64,000 bases of DNA from contig BMQD01000004.1 of assembly GCA_014647935.1 (NCBI GenBank), positions 206,155 through 270,154 on the forward strand, in the 5' to 3' direction. The notes below the pieces were generated by a model, which was not told the origin of the DNA, made no database searches, and saw nothing but the letters and a program-made list of their open reading frames with translations. The DNA is from Planomonospora parontospora. GTDB lineage: Bacteria; Actinomycetota; Actinomycetes; Streptosporangiales; Streptosporangiaceae. Both the position numbers and the translations under genes were made by a program. This document shows positions 44,595 to 54,639 of the stretch, one piece after another (positions within the stretch are counted from its first letter, which is position 1; each line of letters opens with the position of its first letter).

Positions 44595-46323
44595 CCTGTC
44601 CTCCGTCCGCCGCCGCCGGAGAGAGCACCGGCGTCATGTGTCCCCGCCACGTCCGCCGCATCTCCACCTCCGGCGGGACCAGCGGCAGCGGCGACCCCCG
44701 CAGCGGGACCCCGGCCGTCCGGGGCAGCGAGAGCCGGAACTGCGACCCCTCGCCCGGCGCGCCCCACGCCTGGAGCCAGCCGCCGTGCAGCATCGCGTCC
44801 TCGCGGGAGATGGCCAGGCCCAGGCCGGTGCCGCCGATGGTCCGCGCCCGGGACGGGTCGGCCCGCCAGAACCGGTCGAAGACCATGGTCTCCTCGCCCG
44901 GCTTCAGGCCCACCCCGTAGTCCCGCACCGCCACCGCGACCGCGTCCCGGTCGGCCCCGACCGAGACGACGACGTCCCTGCCCTCGCCGTGCTCGATCGC
45001 GTTGAACAGCAGGTTGCGCAGGATGCGCTCGACCCGCCGGCTGTCCATCTCGGCCATGCACGGCTCACCGGGCAGGCGCAGGTCGAAGCGGGTGGAGTGG
45101 CGCTCGGCCAGGGCCTCGGAGTCGGCGACGGCGCGCAGCACCACGTCGCGCACGTCGACCGAGTCGACGTCGAGCGTCGCGGCCCCCGCGTCGTAGCGGC
45201 TGATCTCCAGCAGGTCGGCCAGCATCGACTCGAACCGCTCCAGCTGGTTCTGCATCAGCTCCGCCGAGCGGGCGGCCATCGGGTCGAAGTCCTCGCGGGC
45301 GTCGTAGAGCAGGTCGGCGGCCATCCGCACGGTGGTGAGCGGGGTGCGCAGCTCGTGCGAGACGTCGGAGACGAACTGCCGCTGGACCTGGGAGAGCTCC
45401 TCCAGCTGATGGATCTTGAGCGCCAGGTTGGCCGCCATCTCGTTGAACGAGGTGCCCAGGCGGGCGAGGTCGTCCTCGCCCCGCACCTTGAGCCGCTCGT
45501 CCAGCTTCCCGGAGGCCAGGCGCTCGGCGGCCTGCCGCGCGAGCCGTACCGGGATGACCACCTGCCGGGTGACCAGCGAGGCGATCGCGGCGAGCAGCAG
45601 CACCAGCCCGGATCCGACCACGATGAGCATCTGCTGGAGCGACCCCAGCATCTTCTCCTCGCGGTCCAGCGGGACCAGGTGGTAGATCTCGTAACCGCCG
45701 TCGAGCCGCGGCGCGCCGATGGTGTCCAGGCGCGTGCCGATCACCACTCCGGGGACCGCGTCGGCCCTGCCCTCGTAGTACAGCGGGAGGAACCAGGGGG
45801 CGTTCCGGCCCGGCTCGTTCTTCTTCACCTCGGCGCGGAGCCGGTCGGGCACGCTCCGCGGGTCGATGTTGGTGGTCCCGAAGAACTCCCCCGGCAGGTT
45901 CTCGTTGCGGATGATCACCGAGTAGCGGCTCGCCGAGCCCGCCCGCTCGGCCAGCGCCTGGGTGGCCCGGCTGAGCGGGCTGTCCCCTCCGCCCTGCGGC
46001 GCCTCCCCCTGGTCGGCGGGGCGCTCGGAGGTGTCGTTCTCCGGCTGGGTCAGGAAGCCGAGGACCGCGTTGCGGTCGGCCTGCGCCTCGCTGATCGCGG
46101 CCCGCACCCGCGACTCCAGCACCGACTGCTGGATCTGCTGCATGAGGAAGACGCCCAGCACCGCGACCACCACGATGGAGATGACCATGGTGCTGGTGAC
46201 CACGCGCAGCTGCAGGGAGCGCCAGAAGACCCGGCGCAGCCGGCCGGCGGCGCGCCGGGTGCGCCGCCGGACCCCCCGCACCAGCTGGCGCGGGGTGCGG
46301 CGGTGCTTCTTCGCGGGGACCAT
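44584..46323 (-). CDS. mtrB: Sensor histidine kinase MtrB
   Basis: 579 residues. TM1 is about 38-61 (LRVVTSTMVISIVVVAVLGVFLM), an extracellular sensor spans 62-230 and TM2 is about 231-252 (QMLIVVGSGLVLLLAAIASL). A HAMP domain is followed by the phospho-acceptor H323 in QFVSDVSHELRTPLTTVRMAADLL and an HATPase with FNAIEHGEG, VRDYGVGLKPGEE and IGGTGLGLAISREDAMLHGG. It phosphorylates MtrA, coordinating cell division and wall metabolism. It is followed by lpqB with an 11-bp overlap. Confidence 0.96.
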   Translation of the reverse strand: MVPAKKHRRTPRQLVRGVRRRTRRAAGRLRRVFWRSLQLRVVTSTMVISIVVVAVLGVFLMQQIQQSVLESRVRAAISEAQADRNAVLGFLTQPENDTSERPADQGEAPQGGGDSPLSRATQALAERAGSASRYSVIIRNENLPGEFFGTTNIDPRSVPDRLRAEVKKNEPGRNAPWFLPLYYEGRADAVPGVVIGTRLDTIGAPRLDGGYEIYHLVPLDREEKMLGSLQQMLIVVGSGLVLLLAAIASLVTRQVVIPVRLARQAAERLASGKLDERLKVRGEDDLARLGTSFNEMAANLALKIHQLEELSQVQRQFVSDVSHELRTPLTTVRMAADLLYDAREDFDPMAARSAELMQNQLERFESMLADLLEISRYDAGAATLDVDSVDVRDVVLRAVADSEALAERHSTRFDLRLPGEPCMAEMDSRRVERILRNLLFNAIEHGEGRDVVVSVGADRDAVAVAVRDYGVGLKPGEETMVFDRFWRADPSRARTIGGTGLGLAISREDAMLHGGWLQAWGAPGEGSQFRLSLPRTAGVPLRGSPLPLVPPEVEMRRTWRGHMTPVLSPAAADGGQDAD

Positions 46324-46363
46324 GTCGGATTCCGAGGGGAGCCGGGAGGAGCCTGGGGGCTCT

Positions 46364-47041
46364 TCAGGCGGGTCCGGCCTTGTAGCCCACGCCGCGGACC
46401 GTCACCACGATCTCCGGGTGCTCCGGGTCCTTCTCGATCTTGGCGCGGAGCCGCTGGACGTGCACGTTGACCAGGCGGGTGTCGGCCGCGTGCCGGTAGC
46501 CCCAGACCTGCTCCAGCAGGACCTCGCGGGTGAAGACCTGGCGCGGCTTGCGGGCGAGCGCGACCAGCAGGTCGAACTCCAGCGGGGTGAGGTTGATGGT
46601 CTCCTCCTCCCGCTTGACGGAGTGGCCGGCCACGTCGATGGTGATGTCGCCGATCTGCAGGATCTCGGGCGTCGGCTCGTCCGTGCGGCGCAGCCGCGCG
46701 CGGACCCGGGCCACCAGCTCCTTGGGCTTGAACGGCTTGACGATGTAGTCGTCGGCGCCGGACTCCAGGCCCAGCACCACGTCGATGGTGTCGCTCTTGG
46801 CCGTCAGCATGACGATCGGGACGCCGGACTCCGCGCGGATCCTGCGGCACACGTCGATGCCGTCGGCGCCGGGCAGCATCAGGTCCAGCAGCACCAGGTC
46901 CGGCCGGGTGTCGCGGAACGCGTCGAGCGCCTTGTCCCCGTCGGAGACGAAGGAAGGTTCGAACCCCTCTCCGCGCAGCACGATGCCGAGCATCTCGGCG
47001 AGAGCGGCGTCGTCGTCGACGACCAGCACGCGTCCTTTCAT
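46364..47041 (-). CDS. mtrA: Response regulator MtrA (OmpR family)
   Basis: 225 residues. Receiver: MKGRVLVVDDDAALAEMLGI with Asp53 in LVLLDLMLPGADGIDVC and Lys in IVKPFKPKELVARVRARL. OmpR winged helix: DITIDVAGHSVKREEETINLTPLEFDLLVALARKPRQVFTREVLLEQVWGYRHAADTRLVNVHVQRLRAKIEKDP. MtrA is the essential actinobacterial regulator of replication, division and development. It is the first gene of mtrA-mtrB-lpqB. A direct repeat resembling the MtrA box lies upstream, suggesting autoregulation. Confidence 0.97.
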   Translation of the reverse strand: MKGRVLVVDDDAALAEMLGIVLRGEGFEPSFVSDGDKALDAFRDTRPDLVLLDLMLPGADGIDVCRRIRAESGVPIVMLTAKSDTIDVVLGLESGADDYIVKPFKPKELVARVRARLRRTDEPTPEILQIGDITIDVAGHSVKREEETINLTPLEFDLLVALARKPRQVFTREVLLEQVWGYRHAADTRLVNVHVQRLRAKIEKDPEHPEIVVTVRGVGYKAGPA

Positions 47042-47389
47042 GGCCCCTCATTCGTTTTACGCAGTTAGGGAGTATCTATGGCAAACCACACGATTACTGA
47101 AGGTTACCCTTGTCCGGCCACCAGATGACACGATCCACCATTCGGCCGCCCGGGTGCTGAATCTTAGGCGTATCGCCACGTGGAACACACGGCGATCCCC
47201 CACCCCGTCGGCCGCCTCCGCCCCGGCGACTGCGGGCGCCGGGAGACGGGGACGGCCTCCTTCCCAGTCTGCGGCAGACGACGGCGTCTCTGCCATCCCT
47301 CCGGCATCTCCCGCCGGGTTCCGCCCGGGAAAACACGGCGGGATCCCCCGAACGGCCCGATGCGGTAGCCGACATGCCAGGATTGGGAT
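47042..47389. other. 348-bp divergent promoter region between mtrA and a membrane-protein gene
   Basis: The mtrA-proximal 80 bp is AT-rich and contains the MtrA-box-like direct repeat (47092-47107). The rest is GC-rich with no coding signal on either strand that I can support. Promoters for mtrA (minus) and the DUF7847-like gene (plus) must be here. Confidence 0.5.
47092..47107 (-). promoter_or_regulatory. MtrA-box-like direct repeat upstream of mtrA
   Basis: On the minus strand GTAACC-TTCA-GTAATC, two hexamers repeating with a 10-bp period, 51-66 bp upstream of the mtrA start. MtrA recognises paired GTAAC-type direct repeats in streptomycetes, so this is a probable autoregulatory site. Confidence 0.65.
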
Positions 47390-48925
47390 ATGTCAGACGG
47401 TCACGGCTCCAGTCCCGACACGCCATCCGGCTGGGCGTCCAACCAGCCGCCGCCGTACGGCGGGCAGGGCCCGGCGCCGTGGGCCGCGCCCGGCGCCGGC
47501 GGGACGCCCCCTCCCCCCGGACCCCCGCCCCAGCAGGGCCCGTACGGCCGACAGCCCCCGCCCCCGGGCGGACAGCCGTACGGCCAGCCCCCGCCCCCCG
47601 GCCAGCCCTACGGCGGGCAGCCGTACGGACAGCAGCCCTACGGCGGAGCACCGTACGGGCAGCAGGCGTACGGCGCGGCGCCCGGGCCCTACGGCTACGG
47701 GACCCCGCCCGCGCTCAAGCCCGGCGTCATCCCGCTGCGGCCGCTGACCCTCGGCGACATCTACAACGGCGCGGTCCAGTTCATCCGCGACAACCCCAAG
47801 GCGACCCTCGGGCTCTCGGCCGTGGTGGCCGTCGCCCTGCAGGTCATCTCCTTGATCATCACGGTGGTCATCCTCGGCTCCCTGGCGGTCACGCTCACCG
47901 ACATGATCACCTCGCCGGGCCGGTCAGGCGACCCCGACCAGGTCCTCGCCGTGATGGGCGGCGCCATCGCGGGCGTGTTCGCCGGCGTCCTCGCCACCCT
48001 CGTCATCCAGATGATCGGGACCGTGCTGCTGAGCGGCATGCTGACCAGCGTGCTGGGGCGCGCGGTCTTCGGCGAGCACATCTCGATCGGGGAGGCCTGG
48101 CGGCTCACCCGCGGCCGGGTGCTGCCCCTGCTGGGTCTGGCCGTCCTGTCGGCGGTCATGGTCTACGGCGCCTTCATCGCGATCTTCCTCGTCGGCAACG
48201 TCCTGCTCGCCGTCCTCATCGCGGCGAGCGGGCCCGCCTGGCTCGCCATCCTGCTCTTCATCGCCTGCCTGCTGGGGGCCGTCGTCGTGGCGGCGTTCCT
48301 CTACACCAAGCTCAGCCTGGCCGGACCGGTGGTCGTGCTGGAGCGGGCCGGGGTGGGCGCCGCGATAGGCCGGTCGTTCCACCTCGTCAAGGGCGACTTC
48401 TGGCGGGTCTTCGGCATCCTCCTGCTGACCGCGATCGTCACCGGCCTGGTCGGCATGGTCATGGGCCTGCCGTTCACCTTCGCCGGCGAGGCGGTCAGCC
48501 CCGCCGACCCCCTCACCGGGATCCAGACGGGGATCGCCGGCCTCGCACTGGCCGGGCTGGGCGGCATCATCGCCTCGACGATCACCTACCCCTTCTCCGC
48601 CGCCGTCACCGCCCTGCTCTACGCCGACCGCAGGATGCGCGGCGAGGCGTTCGACCTGGTGCTGCAGACCGCCGCCACGGACCGCGGGCGGGGCCTCGGC
48701 ACGTCCCCCGAGGACCTGTGGCACCCGTCCCACGCCGCGAGCCACCAGGCCCACGGCTACGGAGCCCCGCAGTCGTACGGCCACCCCGGCCACGGAGCCC
48801 CGCCCCAGGGTCCCGCCCAGGGCTACGGCGGGCCCGGGCAGGGCTACGGGGGCGGCTACCCGCCCCAGGACCCCGGGCAGGGTTACGGCCACCCGCCCCA
48901 GGACCCCGGAGCATGGCCGCGGTGA
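47390..48925 (+). CDS. Multi-pass membrane protein with PYG-rich tails (DUF7847-like)
   Basis: 511 residues. The first 105 residues are a Pro/Gly/Tyr repeat tail (units like PYGQQ, QPYGG). A membrane domain with about six helices (AVVAVALQVISLIITVVILGSLAV to IIASTITYPFSAAVTALLYADRR) follows, with the cytoplasmic motif LTLGDIYNGAVQFIRDNPKATLGLS typical of actinobacterial glycerophosphodiester-phosphodiesterase-like membrane domains. A second GYG/PGQ repeat tail ends the protein. Function unknown. It overlaps the downstream DUF4129 gene and opens a MoxR-type operon. Confidence 0.83.
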   Translation: MSDGHGSSPDTPSGWASNQPPPYGGQGPAPWAAPGAGGTPPPPGPPPQQGPYGRQPPPPGGQPYGQPPPPGQPYGGQPYGQQPYGGAPYGQQAYGAAPGPYGYGTPPALKPGVIPLRPLTLGDIYNGAVQFIRDNPKATLGLSAVVAVALQVISLIITVVILGSLAVTLTDMITSPGRSGDPDQVLAVMGGAIAGVFAGVLATLVIQMIGTVLLSGMLTSVLGRAVFGEHISIGEAWRLTRGRVLPLLGLAVLSAVMVYGAFIAIFLVGNVLLAVLIAASGPAWLAILLFIACLLGAVVVAAFLYTKLSLAGPVVVLERAGVGAAIGRSFHLVKGDFWRVFGILLLTAIVTGLVGMVMGLPFTFAGEAVSPADPLTGIQTGIAGLALAGLGGIIASTITYPFSAAVTALLYADRRMRGEAFDLVLQTAATDRGRGLGTSPEDLWHPSHAASHQAHGYGAPQSYGHPGHGAPPQGPAQGYGGPGQGYGGGYPPQDPGQGYGHPPQDPGAWPR

Positions 48926-49581
48926 CCGTCCCGCCCGTCGTCCCGCTGACCGACGGCGTCCCGGTCGACATCGCCCGCGACGCCGCCAGGGAGGCCGCCG
49001 TCCGCGAGCTGGCCAGGCCGATCTACCCGAGGGAGTCCTGGTGGGAGCGGATCTCCGGCGCCGTCCGGGACTGGCTGGAGGACCTCCTCGACGCCGCCTC
49101 CGGGCTGCCTGGCGGATGGTTCTCGATCCTCCTGCTGGCCTTCGTCATCCTGCTCGTCGCCCTCCCCGTCCTGTCGATGGCGCGCAGGGCGACCCGCGCC
49201 CGGACCGTCCGCCGGGGCGAGCTGTTCGAGGCGGCGGTCCGCTCGGCCGCCGAGCACCGGGCGGAGGCCGAGCGGCACGCGGCCGGGCAGCGGTGGGCGG
49301 AGGCGATCAGGGAGCGCCTGCGGGCCGTCGCCCGCGACCTGGAGGAGCGGGCCGTCGTCGAGGAACTGCCCGGCCGCACCGCGGACGAGCTGGCCGCAGA
49401 GGCGGGCCGGGCACTGCCCGGCTTCGCCGGTGAGCTGACGGCGGCCGCCCGGCTCTTCGACGACGTCACCTACGGCGACCTGCCCGGCACCGCCGAGGGC
49501 TACGGGCGCCTGGCCGACCTGGACGACCGGCTCCGCACCGCCAGGCCGGTGCTGTCGGGGCACCCGGGAGGAACCCCGTGA
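48913..49581 (+). CDS. DUF4129-domain membrane protein
   Basis: 222 residues. One helix (GGWFSILLLAFVILLVALPVLSM) follows a short extracytoplasmic part with WWERISGAVRDWLEDLL, then a cytoplasmic alpha-helical DUF4129 domain (RGELFEAAVRSAAEHRAEAERHAAGQRWAEAIRERLRAVARDLEERAVVEELPGRTADELA). Such proteins accompany MoxR/DUF58 operons; biochemical role unknown. ATG 48913 overlaps the upstream gene by 13 bp; GTG 48922 (GTGA overlap) is an alternative. It overlaps DUF4350 by GTGA. Confidence 0.85.
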   Translation: MAAVTVPPVVPLTDGVPVDIARDAAREAAVRELARPIYPRESWWERISGAVRDWLEDLLDAASGLPGGWFSILLLAFVILLVALPVLSMARRATRARTVRRGELFEAAVRSAAEHRAEAERHAAGQRWAEAIRERLRAVARDLEERAVVEELPGRTADELAAEAGRALPGFAGELTAAARLFDDVTYGDLPGTAEGYGRLADLDDRLRTARPVLSGHPGGTP

Positions 49582-50858
49582 CCGCCGGCACCCCCGCCTC
49601 CCCGCACGGGGGCCCGGAAGCCTCCCCACGCGGGGGTCCGGAAGCCTCCTCGCGCGGGACCGCCGACGTCGCCGTCCCCGGGCAGCCCGTGCCCGGGGAC
49701 GGCGTCCCCCCCTCCCCGGACCGGGCCCCGAGCGCGCCCGCCTCTCCCCGGGTGCGCGACGCCTGGGCGCGCTGGCGCGGGCCGCTGGGCGTCCTGGCGC
49801 TCCTGGCCGCGTTCGCCCTGGTGACCGCGCTGGTCACCCGGCCGGGCACCGGCGGCTACCTCAGCGCGGAGTCGACGACCCCGCGGGGCGCGCACGCCCT
49901 CGCCCAGCTCCTGCGCGACCAGGGCGTCGACGTGCGGCCCGCGGGCACAGTCCAGGAGGCCCGCGAGCTGACCGGCCCCGACTCGCTGCTGGTGGTGGCG
50001 CAGAGCCAGTTCCTCGCCGACGAGGCGCTCCTTCGCGACCTCGCCGCGCTGCCCGGCGACCGCCTGCTCGTCGAGCCGGTGACGCAGGCGCTGCAGGCGC
50101 TCGCCCCCGAGGTCGGCGCGGGTGCGCTGACGGACGTGGAGTCGCGGGCGCCCGGCTGCGACCTGCCCGCCGCGGTGCGGGCGGGCACCGCGGTGACCGG
50201 CGGCGTCTCCTACAACCCCCCGCCCGGGGCGCGCAGCTGCTACGGCGGCGCCCTGGTGAGCTTCTCCTCCGGAGGCCGGACCGTCACCGTGGTCGGCTCC
50301 GGCGAGTTCATGACCAACGAACGGCTGGCCGACGACGGCGACGCCGCCCTCGCGATGAACCTGGCCGGCACCAGGCCCGCCGTGACCTGGCTGGCCCCCT
50401 CGCTGCCCCAGGCCGGAGCGGCGGAGGGGAAGGCGTCCGTGCAGGACCTGATCCCGCCCGGCGTCACCTGGGCCGCCGTCCAGCTCCTGGTCGCGATCGG
50501 GCTGCTCGCGGTCTGGCGGGCCCGCCGGCTCGGCCCGGTCGTCACCGAGCGGCTGCCTGTCGTGGTGCGCGCGGCCGAGACCGTGGAGGGGCGGGGACGC
50601 CTCTACCGGTCCCGCGGGGCGCGCGACCGGGCGGCGGCGGCGCTGCGGGCCGCAGCCCTGGACCGCATCGTCCCCCGCCTCGGACTGACCGCCGACGCCA
50701 CCCCCGCCGAGGTGGTGGCCGCCCTCGCCGTGCGGACCGGGCAGAATGCCCAGCAGGCGGGCGCCGTCCTGTACGGCGCGCCGCCCGCCGACGACGCCGG
50801 TCTCATGGCCCTGGCCCGGCACCTGGACATCCTGGAAAGGCAGGTATCGAACGCGTGA
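49578..50858 (+). CDS. DUF4350-domain membrane protein
   Basis: 426 residues. A disordered N-terminus with HGGPEASPRGGPEAS-like repeats is followed by a TM helix (GVLALLAAFALVTALVT), the DUF4350 domain (YLSAESTTPRGAHALAQLLRDQGVDVRPAGTVQEA, LLVVAQSQFL) and a second TM near 293-315 (VTWAAVQLLVAIGLLAVW), then a cytoplasmic tail. Typical member of MoxR-DUF58 operons. It starts with GTG overlapping the previous stop (GTGA) and is followed 32 bp later by moxR. Confidence 0.85.
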   Translation: MTAGTPASPHGGPEASPRGGPEASSRGTADVAVPGQPVPGDGVPPSPDRAPSAPASPRVRDAWARWRGPLGVLALLAAFALVTALVTRPGTGGYLSAESTTPRGAHALAQLLRDQGVDVRPAGTVQEARELTGPDSLLVVAQSQFLADEALLRDLAALPGDRLLVEPVTQALQALAPEVGAGALTDVESRAPGCDLPAAVRAGTAVTGGVSYNPPPGARSCYGGALVSFSSGGRTVTVVGSGEFMTNERLADDGDAALAMNLAGTRPAVTWLAPSLPQAGAAEGKASVQDLIPPGVTWAAVQLLVAIGLLAVWRARRLGPVVTERLPVVVRAAETVEGRGRLYRSRGARDRAAAALRAAALDRIVPRLGLTADATPAEVVAALAVRTGQNAQQAGAVLYGAPPADDAGLMALARHLDILERQVSNA

Positions 50859-50889
50859 GCGAGCACAGCACCTCCGGGGAGGGGAACCC

Positions 50890-52073
<1,184 letters not shown>

Positions 52074-52074
<1 letters not shown>

Positions 52075-53396
52075 TGGCGCTCACCGGACGCACGGGGCTG
52101 CTCGCCGCCCTCAGCGCGCTCGTGGTGCTGTTCGCCCCCCGGCCGGAGGCCGCCGCGGCCGGGCTGCTGCTGGTGCTGGCCGCACTCGTCGCGGTGGACC
52201 TGCTGCTCGCCGGGAGCGTCCGCCCGCTGCGGCTGGAGCGCTCGGGGGAGCACAGGGTACGGCTCGGCGACTCCGCCCGGGTGACGCTGACCGTGACCAA
52301 TCCGGGCACCCGCCGGGTGCGCGGCCTCATCAGGGACGCCTGGGCGCCCAGCGCCGGCGCCCGGCCGAGGGAGCAGGCCCTGGACGTCCCGGCCGGGGAG
52401 CGCCGCCGGGTGGCCGTCACGCTGACGCCGCTGCGGCGGGGCGACCGCGACTCCGCCGTGGTCACCGTACGGTCGGTCGGCCCACTGGGCCTGGCCGCCA
52501 GGCAGGGATCGCACGCCGTACCGTGGACGGTGCGGGTGCTGCCGCCCTTCCTCAGCCGCCGCCACCTGCCCGCCAAGCTCTCCCGCCTGCGCGAGCTCGA
52601 AGGCCGCAACCCCGTCTCGATCCGCGGGCAGGGCACCGAGTTCGACTCCCTGCGGGAGTACGTCCCGGGCGACGACGTGCGTTCCATCGACTGGCGGGCG
52701 ACCGCCAGGCGCAGCGACGTCGTGGTGCGGACCTGGCGCCCGGAGCGGGACCGGCGGGTGCTGATCGTGCTCGACACCAGCCGCACCTCCGCCGGGCGCG
52801 TCGGCGTCGACCCGGCCTCCGGCGACCCGTCCGGCTGGCCCCGGCTCGACTGGTCGATGGACGCCGCGCTGCTCCTCGCCGCGCTCGCGGCCCGGGCGGG
52901 CGACCGGGTGGACTTCCTCGCCCACGACCGGACCGTCCGCGCCTGGGTGCCCGGCGCGTCCCGCACCGAGCTGATGTCGGTCCTGGTGAACGCCATGGCG
53001 CCGCTGGAGGCGGAGCTGGTCGAGGCCGACTCCGAGGGCATGGTCGCGGCGATCCTGGCCCGGGCCCGGCACCGCTGCCTGGTCGTACTGCTCACCGACC
53101 TCAACCCGGCCGCGCTGGAGGAGGGGCTGCTCCCGGTCCTGCCCCAGCTGGCCGCCCGCCACCAGGTCCTGCTCGCCGCGGTCTCCGACCCGCGGGTCGC
53201 CGCCATGGCCCACGGCCGCGACACCCTGGAGCAGGTCTACGACGCCGCCGCGGCCGAGCACCTGCGGAACGGACGGCGGCGGATGACCGCGCGGCTCCGG
53301 CGGCACGGCGTCGAGGTCGTCGACGCCGCCCCCGAGCACCTCGCCCCCGCCCTCGCCGACGCCTACCTGGCCCTGAAGGCCGCAGGGCGGCTCTGA
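52074..53396 (+). CDS. DUF58-domain (vWA-like) membrane protein
   Basis: 440 residues. Two N-terminal helices (LLAALSALVVLFAP, GLLLVLAALVAVDLLLAG), a beta-rich domain, then the DUF58 signature FDSLREYVPGDDVRSIDWRATARRSDVVVRTWRPERDRRVLIVLDTSRTS; LDTS resembles the vWA metal-ion site. It is the usual partner of MoxR ATPases. The start ATG overlaps the moxR stop (TGATG). It is the last gene of the operon; its stop abuts a minus-strand gene remnant. Confidence 0.92.
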
Positions 53397-53510
53397 GCAC
53401 CGGACGATCAGAAGAGACGAGACGTCCGGAGCGCCGGCGAGGCGGGTCAGCAGGTCCAGGGTGAGTACGGAGTCACCGCCTCCGACGATGGAGATCCGCG
53501 GTCGGGCCAT
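53397..53510 (-). pseudogene. Short remnant of a Rossmann-type gene (GH4-like N-terminus), uncertain
   Basis: From ATG 53510 the minus strand reads MARPRISIVGGG followed by DSVLTLDLLTRLAGAPDVSSLLIVR, then immediately merges with the antisense of the DUF58 3' end. The GxGG opening with a leucine-rich helix resembles the NAD-binding N-terminus of family 4 glycosidases. The remainder of such a gene is absent, so this looks like a 5' fragment left after a deletion. Homology is from memory and weak. Confidence 0.4.
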
Positions 53511-53554
53511 CTCCACGCGACGGGTCACCTCGGCCGGGCCGAAGACCGTTCTCG

Positions 53555-54493
53555 TCAGCGGTCCGCTTCGTCCGCCTCACCGAACAGCTCGTACACGGTC
53601 TGGGCGGTCGCGGCGCGGGTCGCCCAGAACTCCAGCCGGGCGAGGTCGGCGCAGGCGGTGATCCGGGCGCGGACGTCGTCCGGTGCCTCCAGGCCGCGGG
53701 CGGCCAGCACCAGCAGCACCAACCGGGCCGCCTCCTCGGCTCTGCCTTCCGCCTTGCCTTCCGCCTTGCCCTCGGCCTTGCCCTCGGCCTTGCCCTTGGC
53801 CTCACCTTCTTCCAGGCCGCGGCCGTAGTGCTCACGGGCGAAGGGGCTGTAGACCGGCCAGGTGGGGGACGTCATGATCTCCTCCAGGAGGCGCCGCACC
53901 TCGGGTGCGGACATGCTGTATGCGTACTCATAGTACTTCGGAGCGTGATCGTCGGGCAGTTCCGCGAGCGCCGCGGCGAACGCCTCGACGACCTTGCGCT
54001 CGCGGCCGTGCACCATGACCGCCAGGGCCGCCAGCTCGGGCCGGGCTGCGGCCTGCTGCGGGTCGGTGACGACGGGGATGCTGTCCGGCCCCAGCACACA
54101 GGCCTGCAACCGGTAACCGGGCAGGCCGGAGTCGATCGGGCGGGCGTAGTAGTCGGCGGTCCTGGCGTCGGGGCAGACGACTATGACGGTGACCGCGCAG
54201 CGCAGCAGCAGCCAGAGCGCGGCGGCGTAGCGGGCGAGCTGCCGGGGGTCCTTGGACGTGTCCTGCTGGATCTCGACGATGATCGCGTGTGCGGGGGCGG
54301 TCGGCGGCCCCAGGACGACGACCAGGTCGGCCTCGATGTCGTCGGAGGGCCGGGTGTTGAAGGTGGTGTTCTCCAGCCGGACCAGCGGGGTGGCGGGCAG
54401 TTCCTGTCCCAGCAGGTCGCGCAGGATCTCCACGGCCAGTTGGGGGCGGTCGCGGAACAGGTTGATCAGAGAGTCATGTCGGGGAGATGGCAC
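53555..54493 (-). CDS. Rpn/YhgA-like PD-(D/E)XK nuclease-family protein with KAEG repeats
   Basis: 312 residues. HDSLINLFRDRPQLAVEIL opens the Rpn/transposase-31-like fold. The nuclease-type core is DDIEADLVVVLGPPTAPAHAIIVEIQQD, with Asp and E-x-Q typical of this family. Near the end an EGKAEGKAEGKAEGKAEG stretch forms a charged helix coded by 12-bp repeats at 53745-53815. Relatives promote RecA-independent recombination or act as phage defence; in actinobacteria they are common and uncharacterised. GTG 54493 start. TGACATGTCA (54505-54514) lies 12 bp upstream. Confidence 0.78.
   Translation of the reverse strand: MPSPRHDSLINLFRDRPQLAVEILRDLLGQELPATPLVRLENTTFNTRPSDDIEADLVVVLGPPTAPAHAIIVEIQQDTSKDPRQLARYAAALWLLLRCAVTVIVVCPDARTADYYARPIDSGLPGYRLQACVLGPDSIPVVTDPQQAAARPELAALAVMVHGRERKVVEAFAAALAELPDDHAPKYYEYAYSMSAPEVRRLLEEIMTSPTWPVYSPFAREHYGRGLEEGEAKGKAEGKAEGKAEGKAEGRAEEAARLVLLVLAARGLEAPDDVRARITACADLARLEFWATRAATAQTVYELFGEADEADR
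53745..53815. repeat. 12-bp in-frame repeat coding for (K/E)AEG units
   Basis: GCCTTGCCTTCC/GCCTTGCCCTCG units repeat about five times inside the Rpn-type gene, coding KAEG repeats. Such a tract can change length by slippage without frameshifting. Confidence 0.8.
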
Positions 54494-54504
54494 GTCGCTT
54501 ATTG

Positions 54505-54514
54505 TGACATGTCA
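54505..54514. promoter_or_regulatory. Palindrome upstream of the Rpn-type gene
   Basis: TGACATGTCA, a perfect 10-bp dyad 12 bp before the GTG start; a second dyad CGATC-N7-GATCG lies at about 54526-54542. The gap is AT-rich. Possible operator; the binding factor is unknown. Confidence 0.35.
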
Positions 54515-54639
54515 ATCACGCAAGGCGATCGAATTTTTGATCGATTGTCGTTCGCGGAGCCGTACCACCGCAGTCTCCCGGCGATCGGGCGGCTTCTCGG
54601 CTCGGTTCCGGGGACCCGCCGTACCGGTCCTCCGTTACG

